A stretch of DNA of 64,000 nucleotides from CAVPOO01 sp963707015 (GCA_963707015.1 CAVPOO010000007.1:310001-374000); one strand, 5' to 3'. Shown: positions 16,589 through 28,364, counted from the stretch's first letter. Notes: generated by a model from the letters alone, not told the origin. Translations and numbers: made by a program.

Positions 16589-17563
16589 CTACTCATTCGA
16601 TGCCTGCCGGGCCGTCGGAAACAATGACCCGCCACAATGCGGACAGACTGTCGTTCGGCATAGCCCTTCACGGGCAGCGCGCGCCAGGATCTTGTGCGCC
16701 TCTTCACTGTCCAGCCCCAGTTCACGCCGGTTCTTTTCCAGCGCTGATTCTTCCTCCGCGGTAATCACGCCATCGCCCATGACATTGTCAACCAGTTCCT
16801 CATAGTCTTCGCGCCGTCGGTGCACGTGGTCGGAAAAGGCAGAGGCGAGAATGCCCGCCGGCAGGGCGACCATCCCGATCCCGACCACCATGACACCCAT
16901 GCCAAAGATCTTCCCCCCCGGTGTGACCGGAATTATGTCGCCATAGCCGACCGTGGTCAGCGTCGCCACCGCCCACCAGATGGCCGCCGGAATGCTCCCG
17001 AACGCCTCCGGCTGGGCCTGGCGTTCGAACAGGTAGATCCCGCTGGAGGCGATGATGAGCAGGATGAGCAGGATAAAAAAGGCCGCACCGAAGGCCCGCG
17101 CCTCCTCCCTGAATACGCTGAGCAGAAGGTTCATCGAGGCCGAATAGCGCGTCAGCTTGAAAATGCGCACCAGGCGCAGGACGCGCATGAAACGCAGATC
17201 GACGGGCATCAACATGCCCAGATAGAACGGCAGAAAGGCCGCCAGATCGATCAACGCGAGTGGCGTTGCGGCATAGCGCAGACGACCCCACAGCGGGCGG
17301 CAATAGCGGCCACTGTCCTCTTCGACACTGGACCAGACACGCAGCAGATATTCCACGGTGAAAACTGCAACGGAAACCGCCTCGAACCAGGCGAAATGCC
17401 GCGCATACGGCATATAGATACTGCTGACAGACTCGAGAATGATGGCGATCACGTTCGCCGAGATCAGTCCGATGATAAAGATATCCGCCCAGCGGCTCAG
17501 CCTGTCGCCGTTGCGGGCCGGTGCCAGGATCTCACAGATACGTTTGCGCGCCGTTTTCTGCAT
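16589..17563 (-). CDS. Voltage-gated potassium channel subunit (Kv type)
   Basis: A 324-residue six-transmembrane channel. S1-S3 span about 26-115, S4 is RFMRVLRLVRIFKLTR (124-139) with regularly spaced arginines, and the pore helix and selectivity filter read TTVGYGD (203-209). The S6 segment is GMGVMVVGIGMVALPAGIL. The cytoplasmic tail has a short helical region (SALEKNRRELGLDS) and ends in TVCPHCGGSLF, two cysteines of a possible half zinc ribbon that is unusual for the family. An AGAGG ribosome site precedes the ATG. Confidence 0.85.
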   Translation of the reverse strand: MQKTARKRICEILAPARNGDRLSRWADIFIIGLISANVIAIILESVSSIYMPYARHFAWFEAVSVAVFTVEYLLRVWSSVEEDSGRYCRPLWGRLRYAATPLALIDLAAFLPFYLGMLMPVDLRFMRVLRLVRIFKLTRYSASMNLLLSVFREEARAFGAAFFILLILLIIASSGIYLFERQAQPEAFGSIPAAIWWAVATLTTVGYGDIIPVTPGGKIFGMGVMVVGIGMVALPAGILASAFSDHVHRRREDYEELVDNVMGDGVITAEEESALEKNRRELGLDSEEAHKILARAAREGLCRTTVCPHCGGSLFPTARQASNE

Positions 17564-17584
17564 CGAAAACCTCTTTGCCGGTCC

Positions 17585-17756
17585 CTAGGAGTGTGTCGGA
17601 CTCAGGCTGAGCGCCAGTATTTTTTTCATAGCCACGGAATCCACGGAAGGACACGGAAAAACACTGAAAGAGCGAACACGCATTAGAATTTTTTCCGTGT
17701 CCTTCCGTGGATTCCGTGGCCATAACATGCGTCATTATCCGATTGAACAAGCCCTA
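17585..17756. repeat. Palindromic intergenic repeat, copy 3
   Basis: Complete hairpin with arms GCCACGGAATCCACGG (from 17631) and CCGTGGATTCCGTGGC (to about 17721). It starts at CTAGGAGTGTGTCGGACTCA and ends with GTCATTATCCGATTGAACAA. It fills the gap between the divergent potassium-channel and methyltransferase genes and therefore lies in the region that must hold their promoters. Confidence 0.8.
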
Positions 17757-17895
17757 AATGTGAATGCAATTTCTGCACCATAAATGTGTCTCTTGCCGCC
17801 TGGGGTCTGTTCACAGCGCTTGTCCGTCCCTGCCCGGAATGCCATATTAGCCACTCCCGCAGGGCACCGGACACCGCGCACGGCGCGCGCGCCAG

Positions 17896-18993
17896 ATGAG
17901 TAAGACAATCTTGACGAGGTCTACGCCAAACAGGATGGAACTGCTGAGTCAGGCCGGGATACATGCCTATGGCTCGGATGAACTGCGTCTGTACGAGACA
18001 CGCCTGTGCCGGTATTTCTCACGCGAGTACCAGCGGCTCGAGGACGACCCCGACCGGCGTCTGCGGGACTGGGGCATTTCCACCCGCGAAGGCCCGATGT
18101 GGCGCAACACCGAGGCCCTCATGTCGCAGCACTACGACGAACGTCCCGAGTTGTTCCAGGCGTTCCTCGATACCCGCTACCTGGCCTATTCCATGGCCTA
18201 CTATGGCGCGACGCCGGAGGCCGTGATGCAGAGCGCGCGTTCGCTCGAGGCGGCACAGCGGGCCAAGTTCGAGTTGATCTGTCACCGGGCCCGGCTGCAG
18301 GGCGACGAACGCATCTTCAGCATCGGCTGCGGCTTCGGCCCGCTGGAAACCTTCCTGCTGGAGAACTATCCGGGCGTGGAAGTCGTCAGCATTACACCGA
18401 GTCGGGTTCAGGCAGACTATATCCGTGCCCGCATGCAGGATGCTGCACACCCACTCAGCTGCGGCCGGATGCGCCTGATCCAGGGCGATTTCGCCACGGC
18501 GACTGAATCGGACCTCAGCCATGAACGCTACGATCTGGTGTTCGCGATCGGCATGTTCGAGCACGTCAACAACCTCGAGAGCGCATTCGGCCGCATCGCG
18601 TCGCTGCTGCGGGCCAACGGCCGGTGTTTCCTGCACCTCATCGTTTCGCAACCGCTGTTTCCCCACTACATGGACTCCAGTCACACCCTGATCGGCCGGT
18701 ATTTTCCGGGCGGACGCATCTGGCCGTTTCGCGAGATCCAGGACCAGACAGCGTTTTTCGAGCTCGTGGACTGCTGGTTTATCAACGGCCTGAATTACTG
18801 GCGAACCCTGGACGAGTGGCATCGGCGCTTCTGGAGCCATATGGACCAGCTCTACGGGCGCGTCCTGCCCCTCGAGGGCATCCGTCACTGGAACGACTAT
18901 TTCTCGCTCTGCAAGGTCGTGCTGTTCGCCCCCCTCGAGGGCCGCGTGTACGGCAACGGTCACTACCTTTTCCGGAAAAAGGCCGGCGCCTGA
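17896..18993 (+). CDS. Cyclopropane-fatty-acid-synthase-like methyltransferase
   Basis: This 365-residue SAM-dependent methyltransferase is close to the CFA/mycolic-acid cyclopropane synthase group. The SAM site reads FSIGCGFGPLETFL (141-154) and the downstream FAIGMFEHVNN is the family's M-F-E-H-V motif. The N-terminal 110 residues carry the Y-S-x-A-Y-Y region seen before SAM binding in CFA synthases. The enzymes add a methylene or methyl to an unsaturated acyl chain. It converges with a ketoacyl-synthase gene only three bases away. An internal ATG at 17935 is an alternative start. Confidence 0.75.
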   Translation: MSKTILTRSTPNRMELLSQAGIHAYGSDELRLYETRLCRYFSREYQRLEDDPDRRLRDWGISTREGPMWRNTEALMSQHYDERPELFQAFLDTRYLAYSMAYYGATPEAVMQSARSLEAAQRAKFELICHRARLQGDERIFSIGCGFGPLETFLLENYPGVEVVSITPSRVQADYIRARMQDAAHPLSCGRMRLIQGDFATATESDLSHERYDLVFAIGMFEHVNNLESAFGRIASLLRANGRCFLHLIVSQPLFPHYMDSSHTLIGRYFPGGRIWPFREIQDQTAFFELVDCWFINGLNYWRTLDEWHRRFWSHMDQLYGRVLPLEGIRHWNDYFSLCKVVLFAPLEGRVYGNGHYLFRKKAGA

Positions 18994-18996
18994 CAC

Positions 18997-20208
18997 TCAG
19001 CCGTCCGCAGCCCGCAGGGCCAGCACCGCATTGAGACCACCGAAGGCGAACGAGTTCGACAGCGCAACGCGCAGCGTGCGTTCCCGCGCCTGATTGGGCA
19101 CGTAGTCGAGATCACAGCCCTCGCCGGCTTCGGTGAAGTTGGCCGTCGGCGGTACGATCCCCTCCTTGAGGGCAAGGACGGTGGCAACCAGTTCATGGGC
19201 ACCCGCCGCCCCGAGGCTGTGTCCATGCATGGACTTCGTCGAGGAGACCGCGAGACGCGCGGCATGGTCCCCGAAGACCGCGTGCAGGGCGCGGGTTTCC
19301 GACAGGTCATTGGCGAGGGTAGCCGTGCCGTGCGCATTCACGTAATCGACATCGGCCGGCAGCAGCGCGGCATCACCGAGCGCGGCCCGCATCGCGCTGA
19401 CCGCCCCCGCGACCGAAGGATCGGTGATATGGCCGGCATCGGCCGACATGCCGCAACCGGCCAGCTCGGCATGAATCACTGCACCGCGCCGGCGTGCAGA
19501 CTCGCGCGACTCCAGTACCACCATCGCCGCGCCTTCGCCGAGTACCAGCCCGGAGCGGTCCCTGGAGAAAGGCCGGCAGGTATCCGTAGACAGAACCCGC
19601 AGCGCCTCCCAGGCCTTCATCAGGCCAAAGGTGAAGGGCGCATCCGTGCCTCCCGCGAGGGCCACATCGACCGTGCCGGCGCGGATCAGGATCAGCGCCT
19701 GGGCAACGGCGTGGGCGGCGGAGGCACAGGCACTGGCAACGGCGAAGACCGGGCCGGTGATGCCGAGCTGCATGCTCACCTGGCTCACCGCCGCACTCGG
19801 CATGCCCCTGGGGATGGTCAGCGGATGCACACGCGGGCGCCCCTCCTGATAGAGGCGCTGGTAGGTCTCCTCGTCGGTGCCCTTGCCCCCGCAGCCGGTA
19901 CCGACAACGGCGGCCGCACCTCGGATAGCCGCGGAGTCGAGACCGGAATCCGCGATGGCCTCGCGCGCCGCCAGCAGGGCAAACTGGGAAAACCGGTCCA
20001 GCAGGGGGAGATCCTCGGCGGCGAAGCAGTCCTGCGGGCGGTAACCGGGCACCTCAGCGCCGATACGGACCTTGAGATGCTCAGTGTCCAGACCCGTCAA
20101 GGGCCGGATTCCCGTCTGCCCCTGCAGCAGGGCATCCCGGAACTGCCGGGTGTTGAGGCCCAGTGCCGACACCGCACCCAGGCCGGTGATGACGACCCGT
20201 TTCTTCAA
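18997..20208 (-). CDS. Beta-ketoacyl-ACP synthase II-like condensing enzyme
   Basis: The 403-residue thiolase-fold enzyme has the catalytic cysteine in VASACASAAHA (C161), the first histidine in YVNAHGTAT (H293), and the SSTKSMHGHSLGAAGAHE motif with K325 and H330. Condensing enzymes extend an acyl chain with malonyl-ACP. The changed residues around C161, and its distance from other fab genes, suggest a special-purpose paralogue, of the kind paired with its own carrier protein. It starts with TTG one base after an adjoining acyl-carrier-protein gene. Starts and stops place the pair in one minus-strand operon. Confidence 0.85.
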   Translation of the reverse strand: MKKRVVITGLGAVSALGLNTRQFRDALLQGQTGIRPLTGLDTEHLKVRIGAEVPGYRPQDCFAAEDLPLLDRFSQFALLAAREAIADSGLDSAAIRGAAAVVGTGCGGKGTDEETYQRLYQEGRPRVHPLTIPRGMPSAAVSQVSMQLGITGPVFAVASACASAAHAVAQALILIRAGTVDVALAGGTDAPFTFGLMKAWEALRVLSTDTCRPFSRDRSGLVLGEGAAMVVLESRESARRRGAVIHAELAGCGMSADAGHITDPSVAGAVSAMRAALGDAALLPADVDYVNAHGTATLANDLSETRALHAVFGDHAARLAVSSTKSMHGHSLGAAGAHELVATVLALKEGIVPPTANFTEAGEGCDLDYVPNQARERTLRVALSNSFAFGGLNAVLALRAADG

Positions 20209-20209
20209 T

Positions 20210-20455
20210 TCATGCCTTGTCTTCGATCAGGCTCACCAGACTGTCGACGATATCACCGACCGTCTGCAGGCCTTCGAGCGTCTCGTTCGGTACCTCGATA
20301 TCAAACTGTTCTTCGATGTCATAGACGATGGTGATCGCGTCCAGGGACGTGATGCCGAGCTCGGTCAGGACCGAGTCGCGGGTGATCGTGGCGGCGTCCA
20401 GCTTCTTCTGCCTGACTATCGCCGTTATCACAGCATTTTCAATACCTTGAGCCAT
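20210..20455 (-). CDS. Acyl carrier protein
   Basis: An 81-residue acidic helical protein with the phosphopantetheine motif LGITSLDAIT; S37 replaces the usual DSL-type serine context. It is distinct in sequence from housekeeping AcpP. It is the promoter-proximal gene of an operon with the ketoacyl synthase and lies 83 bases from the divergent RpfC-like sensor kinase gene. A dedicated ACP beside a DSF synthase locus may deliver acyl substrate to that enzyme; this is inference. Confidence 0.85.
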   Translation of the reverse strand: MAQGIENAVITAIVRQKKLDAATITRDSVLTELGITSLDAITIVYDIEEQFDIEVPNETLEGLQTVGDIVDSLVSLIEDKA

Positions 20456-20538
20456 ATACCTGTGTTTGGTCTATACTGTGGATCCAGATGATCGACAGCC
20501 ACGCGACAACCCTGCCTTGCACCTGATTGTTAGAGCCC

Positions 20539-23100
<2,562 letters not shown>

Positions 23101-23463
23101 GCCGGATAACAGCGCCGCCCACAGCCAACGCCAGCGAACACAGCGACACAGCGACACAGCGACCACGATTGTCGCTCTCCCTGCCGTGACACAGGGGCGG
23201 CACGCCCGATCCCATGCGTGCCTCGTTACGTGACGCAATCGCGGCGCTGGATTCCATGCCTGGCGAGGAGTTTTCCCGGCGCGCGCGGTTCCTTCCCCTC
23301 GCGCCTGCCTCCATAGCCCTGCGTACGCTCCAGCCGCGGGCTGCGCCAGCGACGCGGACCGCACGCGCACCACCCGCCCCACAGACCGGGGACGCCTCAT
23401 ACCCGCCCGGGACGGGTCCGTTACCGCCGCCTCGCGCGAACCCCGGGGCCGGGACGTTGGTAC
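23101..23463. other. Intergenic stretch between convergent rpfC and rpfF
   Basis: 363 bases with no convincing gene. An 8-base tandem repeat, CAGCGACA, is present three times or nearly so at about 23132-23164. No terminator-like hairpin with a T run was seen for either gene. Confidence 0.4.
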
Positions 23464-24351
23464 CTACGCAACAGCCGCCCGCGCGGTGTGTCCCCAGCGT
23501 TTTTGCTGGGCGCGCAGCAGGTACTCCATGAGTCGCAGGTTTTTCGGACTCAGGCACAGCGCGGTATCGACCCAGATGTGAACGATATCGACGAGTTCCT
23601 CGTAGGACAGCGGGTTGAACCGGTCGATGGCACGTTCCAGCCCGTGGAATCCCGTGGTGCGATGCCGGCGCTGCGTGATCAGATCGCAGACGGCCCGTAC
23701 GCCTTCACCGTCGGGGACGAGCCTGTCGACGACACCGAGCTGATACAGATCCTCCGCGGTATAGACCTTGCCGCTTTCGATGATGCGCTTTGCCATGGCC
23801 GGTGAGACGCGTCTGGCCAGGAAGCTGAAGGCGCCCATGCCGGGAAACATGCCGAACATGGTCTCGGGGAAGCCGAACCTTGCGCCCTGTTCGGCGATGA
23901 GCACATTGCTGGCGAGCGCCGCCTCGAATCCCCCGCCCAGGGCCTCGCCCCGGACCAGCGAGATCGTTGTCAGACCCACCCCGTAGCCGCGGGCAGACTG
24001 ATAGAGAATATCGACACAGGCCTCGGCATACGCCAGAAGACCCTGACGGTCGCGGGTCCTGATGCAGCTCAGAAAATAGGCGAGATCGCCGCCGAGGCTG
24101 AACACACCCGGCGTTTCGGAACTGAGGATCTGATACAGCGGCCCTCCACTTCCGCCGGCCCCACTGCCGGCGCCGATCAGGGCCTGGATCTGTTTCTGGG
24201 CGCTGGCCAGGTCAGCGAGAAGCTCCAGGCTCATACAGGGTCGACCGGAATAGTTCAGTTGTGCCCATACCGCCTGGTATTCGGGCTGGTGGTGCACAGT
24301 CACGTGTTGCAGACGCGATTGCTGCCGGGCTGATAGCGTTAAATGTGTCAT
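23464..24351 (-). CDS. rpfF: RpfF-like DSF synthase (crotonase family)
   Basis: The 295-residue crotonase-fold enzyme carries the RpfF signature. Two glutamates that do catalysis in RpfF correspond to E143 in GGGFEAAL and E163 in FGFPETMFGMFPGMGAFSF; the oxyanion region is VFSLGGDL. RpfF converts 3-hydroxyacyl-ACP to a cis-2-unsaturated acid, the diffusible signal factor, by dehydration and thioester cleavage. The ATG at 24351 follows GGAGG. It lies between rpfC and rpfG in the layout of known rpf clusters and has a separate acyl carrier protein gene 3 kb away. Confidence 0.9.
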   Translation of the reverse strand: MTHLTLSARQQSRLQHVTVHHQPEYQAVWAQLNYSGRPCMSLELLADLASAQKQIQALIGAGSGAGGSGGPLYQILSSETPGVFSLGGDLAYFLSCIRTRDRQGLLAYAEACVDILYQSARGYGVGLTTISLVRGEALGGGFEAALASNVLIAEQGARFGFPETMFGMFPGMGAFSFLARRVSPAMAKRIIESGKVYTAEDLYQLGVVDRLVPDGEGVRAVCDLITQRRHRTTGFHGLERAIDRFNPLSYEELVDIVHIWVDTALCLSPKNLRLMEYLLRAQQKRWGHTARAAVA

Positions 24352-24601
24352 TCTGGGTTCCTCCGGGGTGTGACTTTCGTGGTGATGGCTCGCCGCACGT
24401 GAGACATACGCGGGTTATGCCGAGAGATTCCGTGTTGCGAGGCAAGGTCCTCGCGATGCGCGACGTTGCTTCGATCACGTAGCAGGGGGGTAGAACTGCG
24501 AACCAGTTGCGCGCCGCCCGAGCTGGGCAGCCTGTCAGTGTGTCTGGCGACTGTGACTCAATCCACACGGCGGGTGGTGGACATGATGAAGGCAGCAGGG
24601 C

Positions 24602-24805
24602 ACTAGTGCTTCTTCAATCGGATAATGATGAATGTTATGGCCACGGAATCCACGGAAAAACACAGGAACAACCAACACGCATTAGAATTCTTTCCGTGTT
24701 CTTCCGTGGATTCCGTGGCTAATACAAAAATATGGGCACTCAGCCTGATTGGTCAGCATCTTGATTTATCAGCAGCCGTTATTATCAAGGTGCAAGAGCA
24801 CTAGT
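24602..24805. repeat. Palindromic intergenic repeat, copy 4 (full-length)
   Basis: The most complete copy, bounded by ACTAGTGCTTCTTCAATC and GGTGCAAGAGCACTAGT, which are inverted repeats. The inner hairpin arms are GCCACGGAATCCACGG and CCGTGGATTCCGTGGC. The right boundary overlaps the stop codon of the gene that ends at 24801: the TAG is part of ACTAGT. The remaining bases 24352-24601 upstream of rpfF hold no gene and should contain its promoter. Confidence 0.85.
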
Positions 24806-26084
24806 TTTTCCTCACATTGTGCTCGCGCCCTTTCAGGTAGGCATTGAGGCTGGTACGAGCCGCCGTTGCGGCGGACTCGATCTCACGCAGCAGCGGCAGT
24901 GCCTCTGCCTCGAAGTCGGAACCTGGCAGCCGACAGGCACAGGCACTCAGCTCGTAGAGCGCAAGCGCCCCGATACAGGCTGCGCTGCCCTTCAGCGCCT
25001 CGGCATTTTCCATGAAACGGGCCTGATTGCCCGGCGCACAGGCCTGGGCCATCTGCTCGAGGAGAAAATCAATCTCGCTCAGAAAACCCTCGCAGAGCAC
25101 CGTCAGGAAACTGTCGTCACGCCCCAGCGCCTCCAGTTCCTTGAGCCGGGAAAGATCCAGTGCCGGAAGGTTGGCGAGATCCGACCTGATATCGGGCCTG
25201 CCCCGGGAGGCAGACCCAAACGCGCCGGCCTTGCCGGACACATCCCGATGAGCAAAGCCCACCAGCGTCTCTAGCAGCACGCCCGGCTCGACCGGCCGTG
25301 GCAGTACTGCCTCTATCCCGGCCTCCCGCGCGGCCGCCAGCACCTCACCCGACACCGTCTGGGTGACCAGCATAAACGGCATGTCCCGACGGTCGAGCGA
25401 GGTAAAGCGGTAGATTCTGGCAACCTGGTCGCCGGTCATAAGCGGCAATTCCATATCGATAATGGCGAGGTCGAATACACACTCCTCCAGCGCCTGCAGC
25501 GCCTGTTCGCCATCATTGACCAGAAACACCTTGTGGCCCTCGCGCTGCAGCACGGCCTTTATGGTACGGCAGGCAAGCTCGTCAGGTTCGCAGACCAGGA
25601 TATCCCGGGGTAAAGTGGCGACGTGCGCACGTTGGTAGCGTTCGATGAGACGCGGCAAATGCGCCGAGAGACCGGACTGCGTACCCCGAACGTGCAGCGA
25701 ATCGAACAGCAGGGTCTTGTCCACGGGTGTGGCCAGCAGCATCGAGTAGCCGGCCTGCCTGAGCAATAGCCCCTCATTGCCGCCGGGCTCCGTGGTGATC
25801 AGAACCAGGCTGGTCCCCTGCAGCTGGGTGTCCGAACTGACGGCATGCGCGAAATGTATGGGATCGAAATCCAGGCGCGTGCCATCCAGAAGCACGAGCG
25901 GTATGGGGGTTCCGTCATCGGCCGCATTGATCAGGCGGGCAAATGCCTTGGCGCAGGTGTTGGCCCCCTCCATCTCCACACCCCAGCCATGCAGATAACG
26001 GGCGATATCATGGCGGTCCCGGGTCTCCAGCGTGACGTACAGGACCTTGGAAACATGTGTGGACACAGGATCTGGCGGATGCAT
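24801..26084 (-). CDS. Receiver-Hpt protein with altered phosphotransfer residues
   Basis: This 427-residue protein resembles the C-terminal half of the RpfC-like kinase encoded nearby: a pseudo-receiver (about 10-135), a second receiver (about 160-275) and an Hpt-like helical bundle (about 310-420). The second receiver keeps the Asp of DLAIIDMELP (D210), but the usual conserved lysine is an arginine in LPRPV (R263). In the Hpt bundle the phosphorylatable His is Glu: AEALKGSA (E362) against AHALKGSA in the RpfC-like protein. No kinase domain is present. It starts six bases after rpfG, so the two are co-transcribed. It may be a decoy or scaffold for the phosphorelay. Confidence 0.75.
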   Translation of the reverse strand: MHPPDPVSTHVSKVLYVTLETRDRHDIARYLHGWGVEMEGANTCAKAFARLINAADDGTPIPLVLLDGTRLDFDPIHFAHAVSSDTQLQGTSLVLITTEPGGNEGLLLRQAGYSMLLATPVDKTLLFDSLHVRGTQSGLSAHLPRLIERYQRAHVATLPRDILVCEPDELACRTIKAVLQREGHKVFLVNDGEQALQALEECVFDLAIIDMELPLMTGDQVARIYRFTSLDRRDMPFMLVTQTVSGEVLAAAREAGIEAVLPRPVEPGVLLETLVGFAHRDVSGKAGAFGSASRGRPDIRSDLANLPALDLSRLKELEALGRDDSFLTVLCEGFLSEIDFLLEQMAQACAPGNQARFMENAEALKGSAACIGALALYELSACACRLPGSDFEAEALPLLREIESAATAARTSLNAYLKGREHNVRKN

Positions 26085-26090
26085 GACCGA

Positions 26091-27149
26091 CTACCCCCTG
26101 TCCCGGCAAGGCTTGTCGCGGAAAATATTCTGGATGTTGTCGATCTGATCCACCCCGGCCACGAAGACGTCCACGCAATCGGGATCAAAGTGCCGTCCTT
26201 TCTGTTCGACAAGGTACTCGATCGCGCGATGCATAGGCCACGCCGATCGGTACGGCCGTTCCGAGACCAGCGCATCATAGACCTCCGCGACGGCCACGAT
26301 GCGCGCAGCGAGCGGAATCTGCGGCCCCTTCAGACCCTGAGGATACCCTTCACCATTGAACCATTCATGATGTGACTGAGCGATAACGGCACCCATCTGC
26401 AGATAGCACGAAGGGCTGTCGCGCAGGATTTCATTGCCAATTGTGGTGTGAGTCTGCATGACCGCCTGCTCCAGAGACGTCAACTTGCCCGGATTTTGCA
26501 GGACGGCGTCAGGAATGCCGATCTTGCCGATATCGTGCATGGGTGCCGCATGCTCGATCAGATCGCATTCCTCGGCCGGCTGCCCGAGCTGTTCGGCCAT
26601 CAGGCGCGAGAAACTGGCCATGCGGATAACGTGATTCCCGCTATCCTGGTCACGATATTCGCCCGCCCTGGCAAGTCTGAGCAGCGTCTCCTGTTCGCGC
26701 AGTACGATCTTCCGGGTTGTTTCCTTCACCTGGCGTTCCAGCCATCGCGCCCGGTCCTTTATGATCTGCTGCTGCTCGCGCATCGCCAGCAGATTCCGGC
26801 AGCGCGCGCGGCACTCATGATGGTCAATGGGTTTGATGAGGAAATCCGTGGCGCCCGCCTCCAGGGCCCGATAGCGTACGGGCTTGTCATCCACGCAGGT
26901 GATAATAATCAGCGGGATGTCCGCGCACGAGGGTATACGTCGCAGCCACCGGGTAAATTCGACGCCGTCCATGCCCGGCATCCGGTAGTCGGACAGGATG
27001 AGATCGGGTGTATGGTTCTTGGCCCATTCCAGGGCCTTGACCGGATCCGCAAAGGCCTCGACCTGCACGCCCTGGTCGACGGAGCGCACGAGCTCCTCCA
27101 GAATCATGCGGCTGATCGCCTGATCGTCTATAACGAGAATGGTCGGCAT
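26091..27149 (-). CDS. rpfG: RpfG-like response regulator with HD-GYP phosphodiesterase
   Basis: The protein has a receiver domain with the phosphoacceptor in ILSDYRMPGMDG (D54), a coiled linker, and an HD-GYP domain with HAAPMHDIGKIGIP (H205, D206) and the GYP loop NGEGYPQGL (268-270). RpfG hydrolyses c-di-GMP when phosphorylated by RpfC in response to DSF. All visible catalytic residues are present. The ATG at 27149 is taken as the start; a GTG at 27161 is possible. It is transcribed with the receiver-Hpt gene downstream. Confidence 0.85.
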   Translation of the reverse strand: MPTILVIDDQAISRMILEELVRSVDQGVQVEAFADPVKALEWAKNHTPDLILSDYRMPGMDGVEFTRWLRRIPSCADIPLIIITCVDDKPVRYRALEAGATDFLIKPIDHHECRARCRNLLAMREQQQIIKDRARWLERQVKETTRKIVLREQETLLRLARAGEYRDQDSGNHVIRMASFSRLMAEQLGQPAEECDLIEHAAPMHDIGKIGIPDAVLQNPGKLTSLEQAVMQTHTTIGNEILRDSPSCYLQMGAVIAQSHHEWFNGEGYPQGLKGPQIPLAARIVAVAEVYDALVSERPYRSAWPMHRAIEYLVEQKGRHFDPDCVDVFVAGVDQIDNIQNIFRDKPCRDRG

Positions 27150-27265
27150 GGAAGACACCACCGCAATCTACCCGGGCCCGAGGCCGTGATACGGGAGAAC
27201 TGACTGCCCCCTAGCATAGATGCCGGTGGCCTTGCCGTCCACTGCGCTCTGCTGGCCGGCGCCTT

Positions 27266-27294
27266 GCCTTGCCGTCCCGGGAGGACGGCAAGGC
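27266..27294. terminator. Strong GC-rich hairpin between rpfG and yceI
   Basis: A perfect 12-bp stem GCCTTGCCGTCC/GGACGGCAAGGC with a 5-base loop. On the minus strand it lies 27 bases after the yceI stop. It lacks a T run, so it is a weak intrinsic terminator or a transcript-stabilising structure between two same-strand genes. Confidence 0.4.
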
Positions 27295-27320
27295 GGTTCT
27301 GTAACTGTCGTTAAAAGGCC

Positions 27321-27983
27321 TTAGGAACCGACACGCTGGGCTGCCACTCTGAGGCAGAGCCTCACCCGGTCGCTGACTATTTTATCGAGACCCGTCATAC
27401 CGAAGTCCGTCCGGTTCACGTCGGTTTTTGCGGTGACGACGATCCAGTCCTCGGCCGACGCGCGCTGGGTGAACTCGACCTCGAAGGTGACCGGCCTTGT
27501 GGTGCCGCGCATCGTGAGATTGCCATGCAGGCGGCCCGCACTGGCGCTCGTCCACTCAAAATCCGTGCCGACGAACAGGATTTCCGGATAGCGGTCAACG
27601 TCGAAGAAACTCTCGCCCTTCGCCACCACATTGGTGAACCCGTTATCCGTCTCGAGGCTGTTGGTTTTTACCAGGACGAGCGCGCGGCCGGGATCGGCGT
27701 TGGGTAACAAGGCAAGTCCGCCCTCGAAATCGCCGAAGTTCCCGTGCACCTCGCCCAGCAGGGTCCCGCCCACGCAAAAGCCCATGCGCGAGGCCGCCTT
27801 GTCGATACGGTAGAGATGACCGTCTTCGGCGGCTCTAACCATCGTCGCGACAACGCCGCCGCCGACCATCTCGTCTGAAAATGCCCCGCAAAGGTCCGGT
27901 TCGTCGGCTTGCCCGGGCCCCGCCAGTGTCGCTGAAATTAACAACAGAATCAGACGACTAAAATATGGGTTGAGAATACGCAT
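27321..27983 (-). CDS. YceI-family exported protein
   Basis: A 220-residue protein with an N-terminal signal (MRILNPYFSRLILLLISATL) and a lipocalin-like YceI barrel: YRIDKAASRMGFCVGGTLLGEVHG, FEGGLALLP, LETDNGFTNVVAKGESFFDVDRYPEI and LTMRGTTRPVTFEVEF. YceI proteins bind polyisoprenoids or fatty-acid derivatives in the periplasm. The ATG at 27983 follows a near-perfect AGGAGG ribosome site; an upstream ATG in the same frame at 28007 lacks one. Four cysteines, including two near the barrel mouth, are present. A good promoter lies 34 bases upstream. Confidence 0.85.
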   Translation of the reverse strand: MRILNPYFSRLILLLISATLAGPGQADEPDLCGAFSDEMVGGGVVATMVRAAEDGHLYRIDKAASRMGFCVGGTLLGEVHGNFGDFEGGLALLPNADPGRALVLVKTNSLETDNGFTNVVAKGESFFDVDRYPEILFVGTDFEWTSASAGRLHGNLTMRGTTRPVTFEVEFTQRASAEDWIVVTAKTDVNRTDFGMTGLDKIVSDRVRLCLRVAAQRVGS

Positions 27984-28023
27984 CGCAAACCTCCTATACG
28001 TGTTCATAATATTAACGTTTTCT

Positions 28024-28052
28024 AATATACCCTAAGTCCGTGTCCACGTCCA
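28024..28052 (-). promoter_or_regulatory. Predicted sigma-70 promoter of the yceI gene
   Basis: On the minus strand TGGACG (28052-28047) and TATATT (28029-28024) are separated by 17 bases, near the consensus. Transcription would start around 28017, 34 bases before the ATG. Confidence 0.45.
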
Positions 28053-28197
28053 GTCAGTCCACACGCTGCAATGTGGGCTTCCCCGGCCCCTGAGAAAGCC
28101 CCCGTCCGCGCCAAATACCATGCCAACACTGCGTTTTTATGCCGAGCGGATACGCTCGTTGGGCGGACTGCCGGCGACGCATCGCTGACGCGAGGTG

Positions 28198-28364
28198 CTA
28201 GCCCGCATTTCTCACCGGGGGGCACGATGATCGCGCAGAGATTTGGATTCACAAACCATTTTCCGATGGAGCGGAATACGGGCTGTATTTCCGACTGAGA
28301 AAAATGGTTTGTGGATTCAAAGATCAAGCGAGGGTGTGTCATCCTGGTGAGAAATGCGGGCTAG
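28198..28364. mobile_element. IS1380-derived MITE 1
   Basis: A 167-base element bounded by CTAGCCCGCATTTCTCACC and its exact inverse GGTGAGAAATGCGGGCTAG. The first of these matches the left end of the IS1380 remnant at 454. An inner inverted repeat (ATTCACAAACCATTTT and AAAATGGTTTGTGGATTC) makes a second stem. No transposase frame is present. CTAG at both outer ends is either a duplicated target or part of the repeat. Bases 28365-28612 beyond it hold no recognised gene. Confidence 0.75.

Noticed and set aside
23132..23164. CAGCGACA tandem units as a possible CRISPR or regulatory array
   Set aside because: Only about three 8-base units with no spacers; a simple local duplication.
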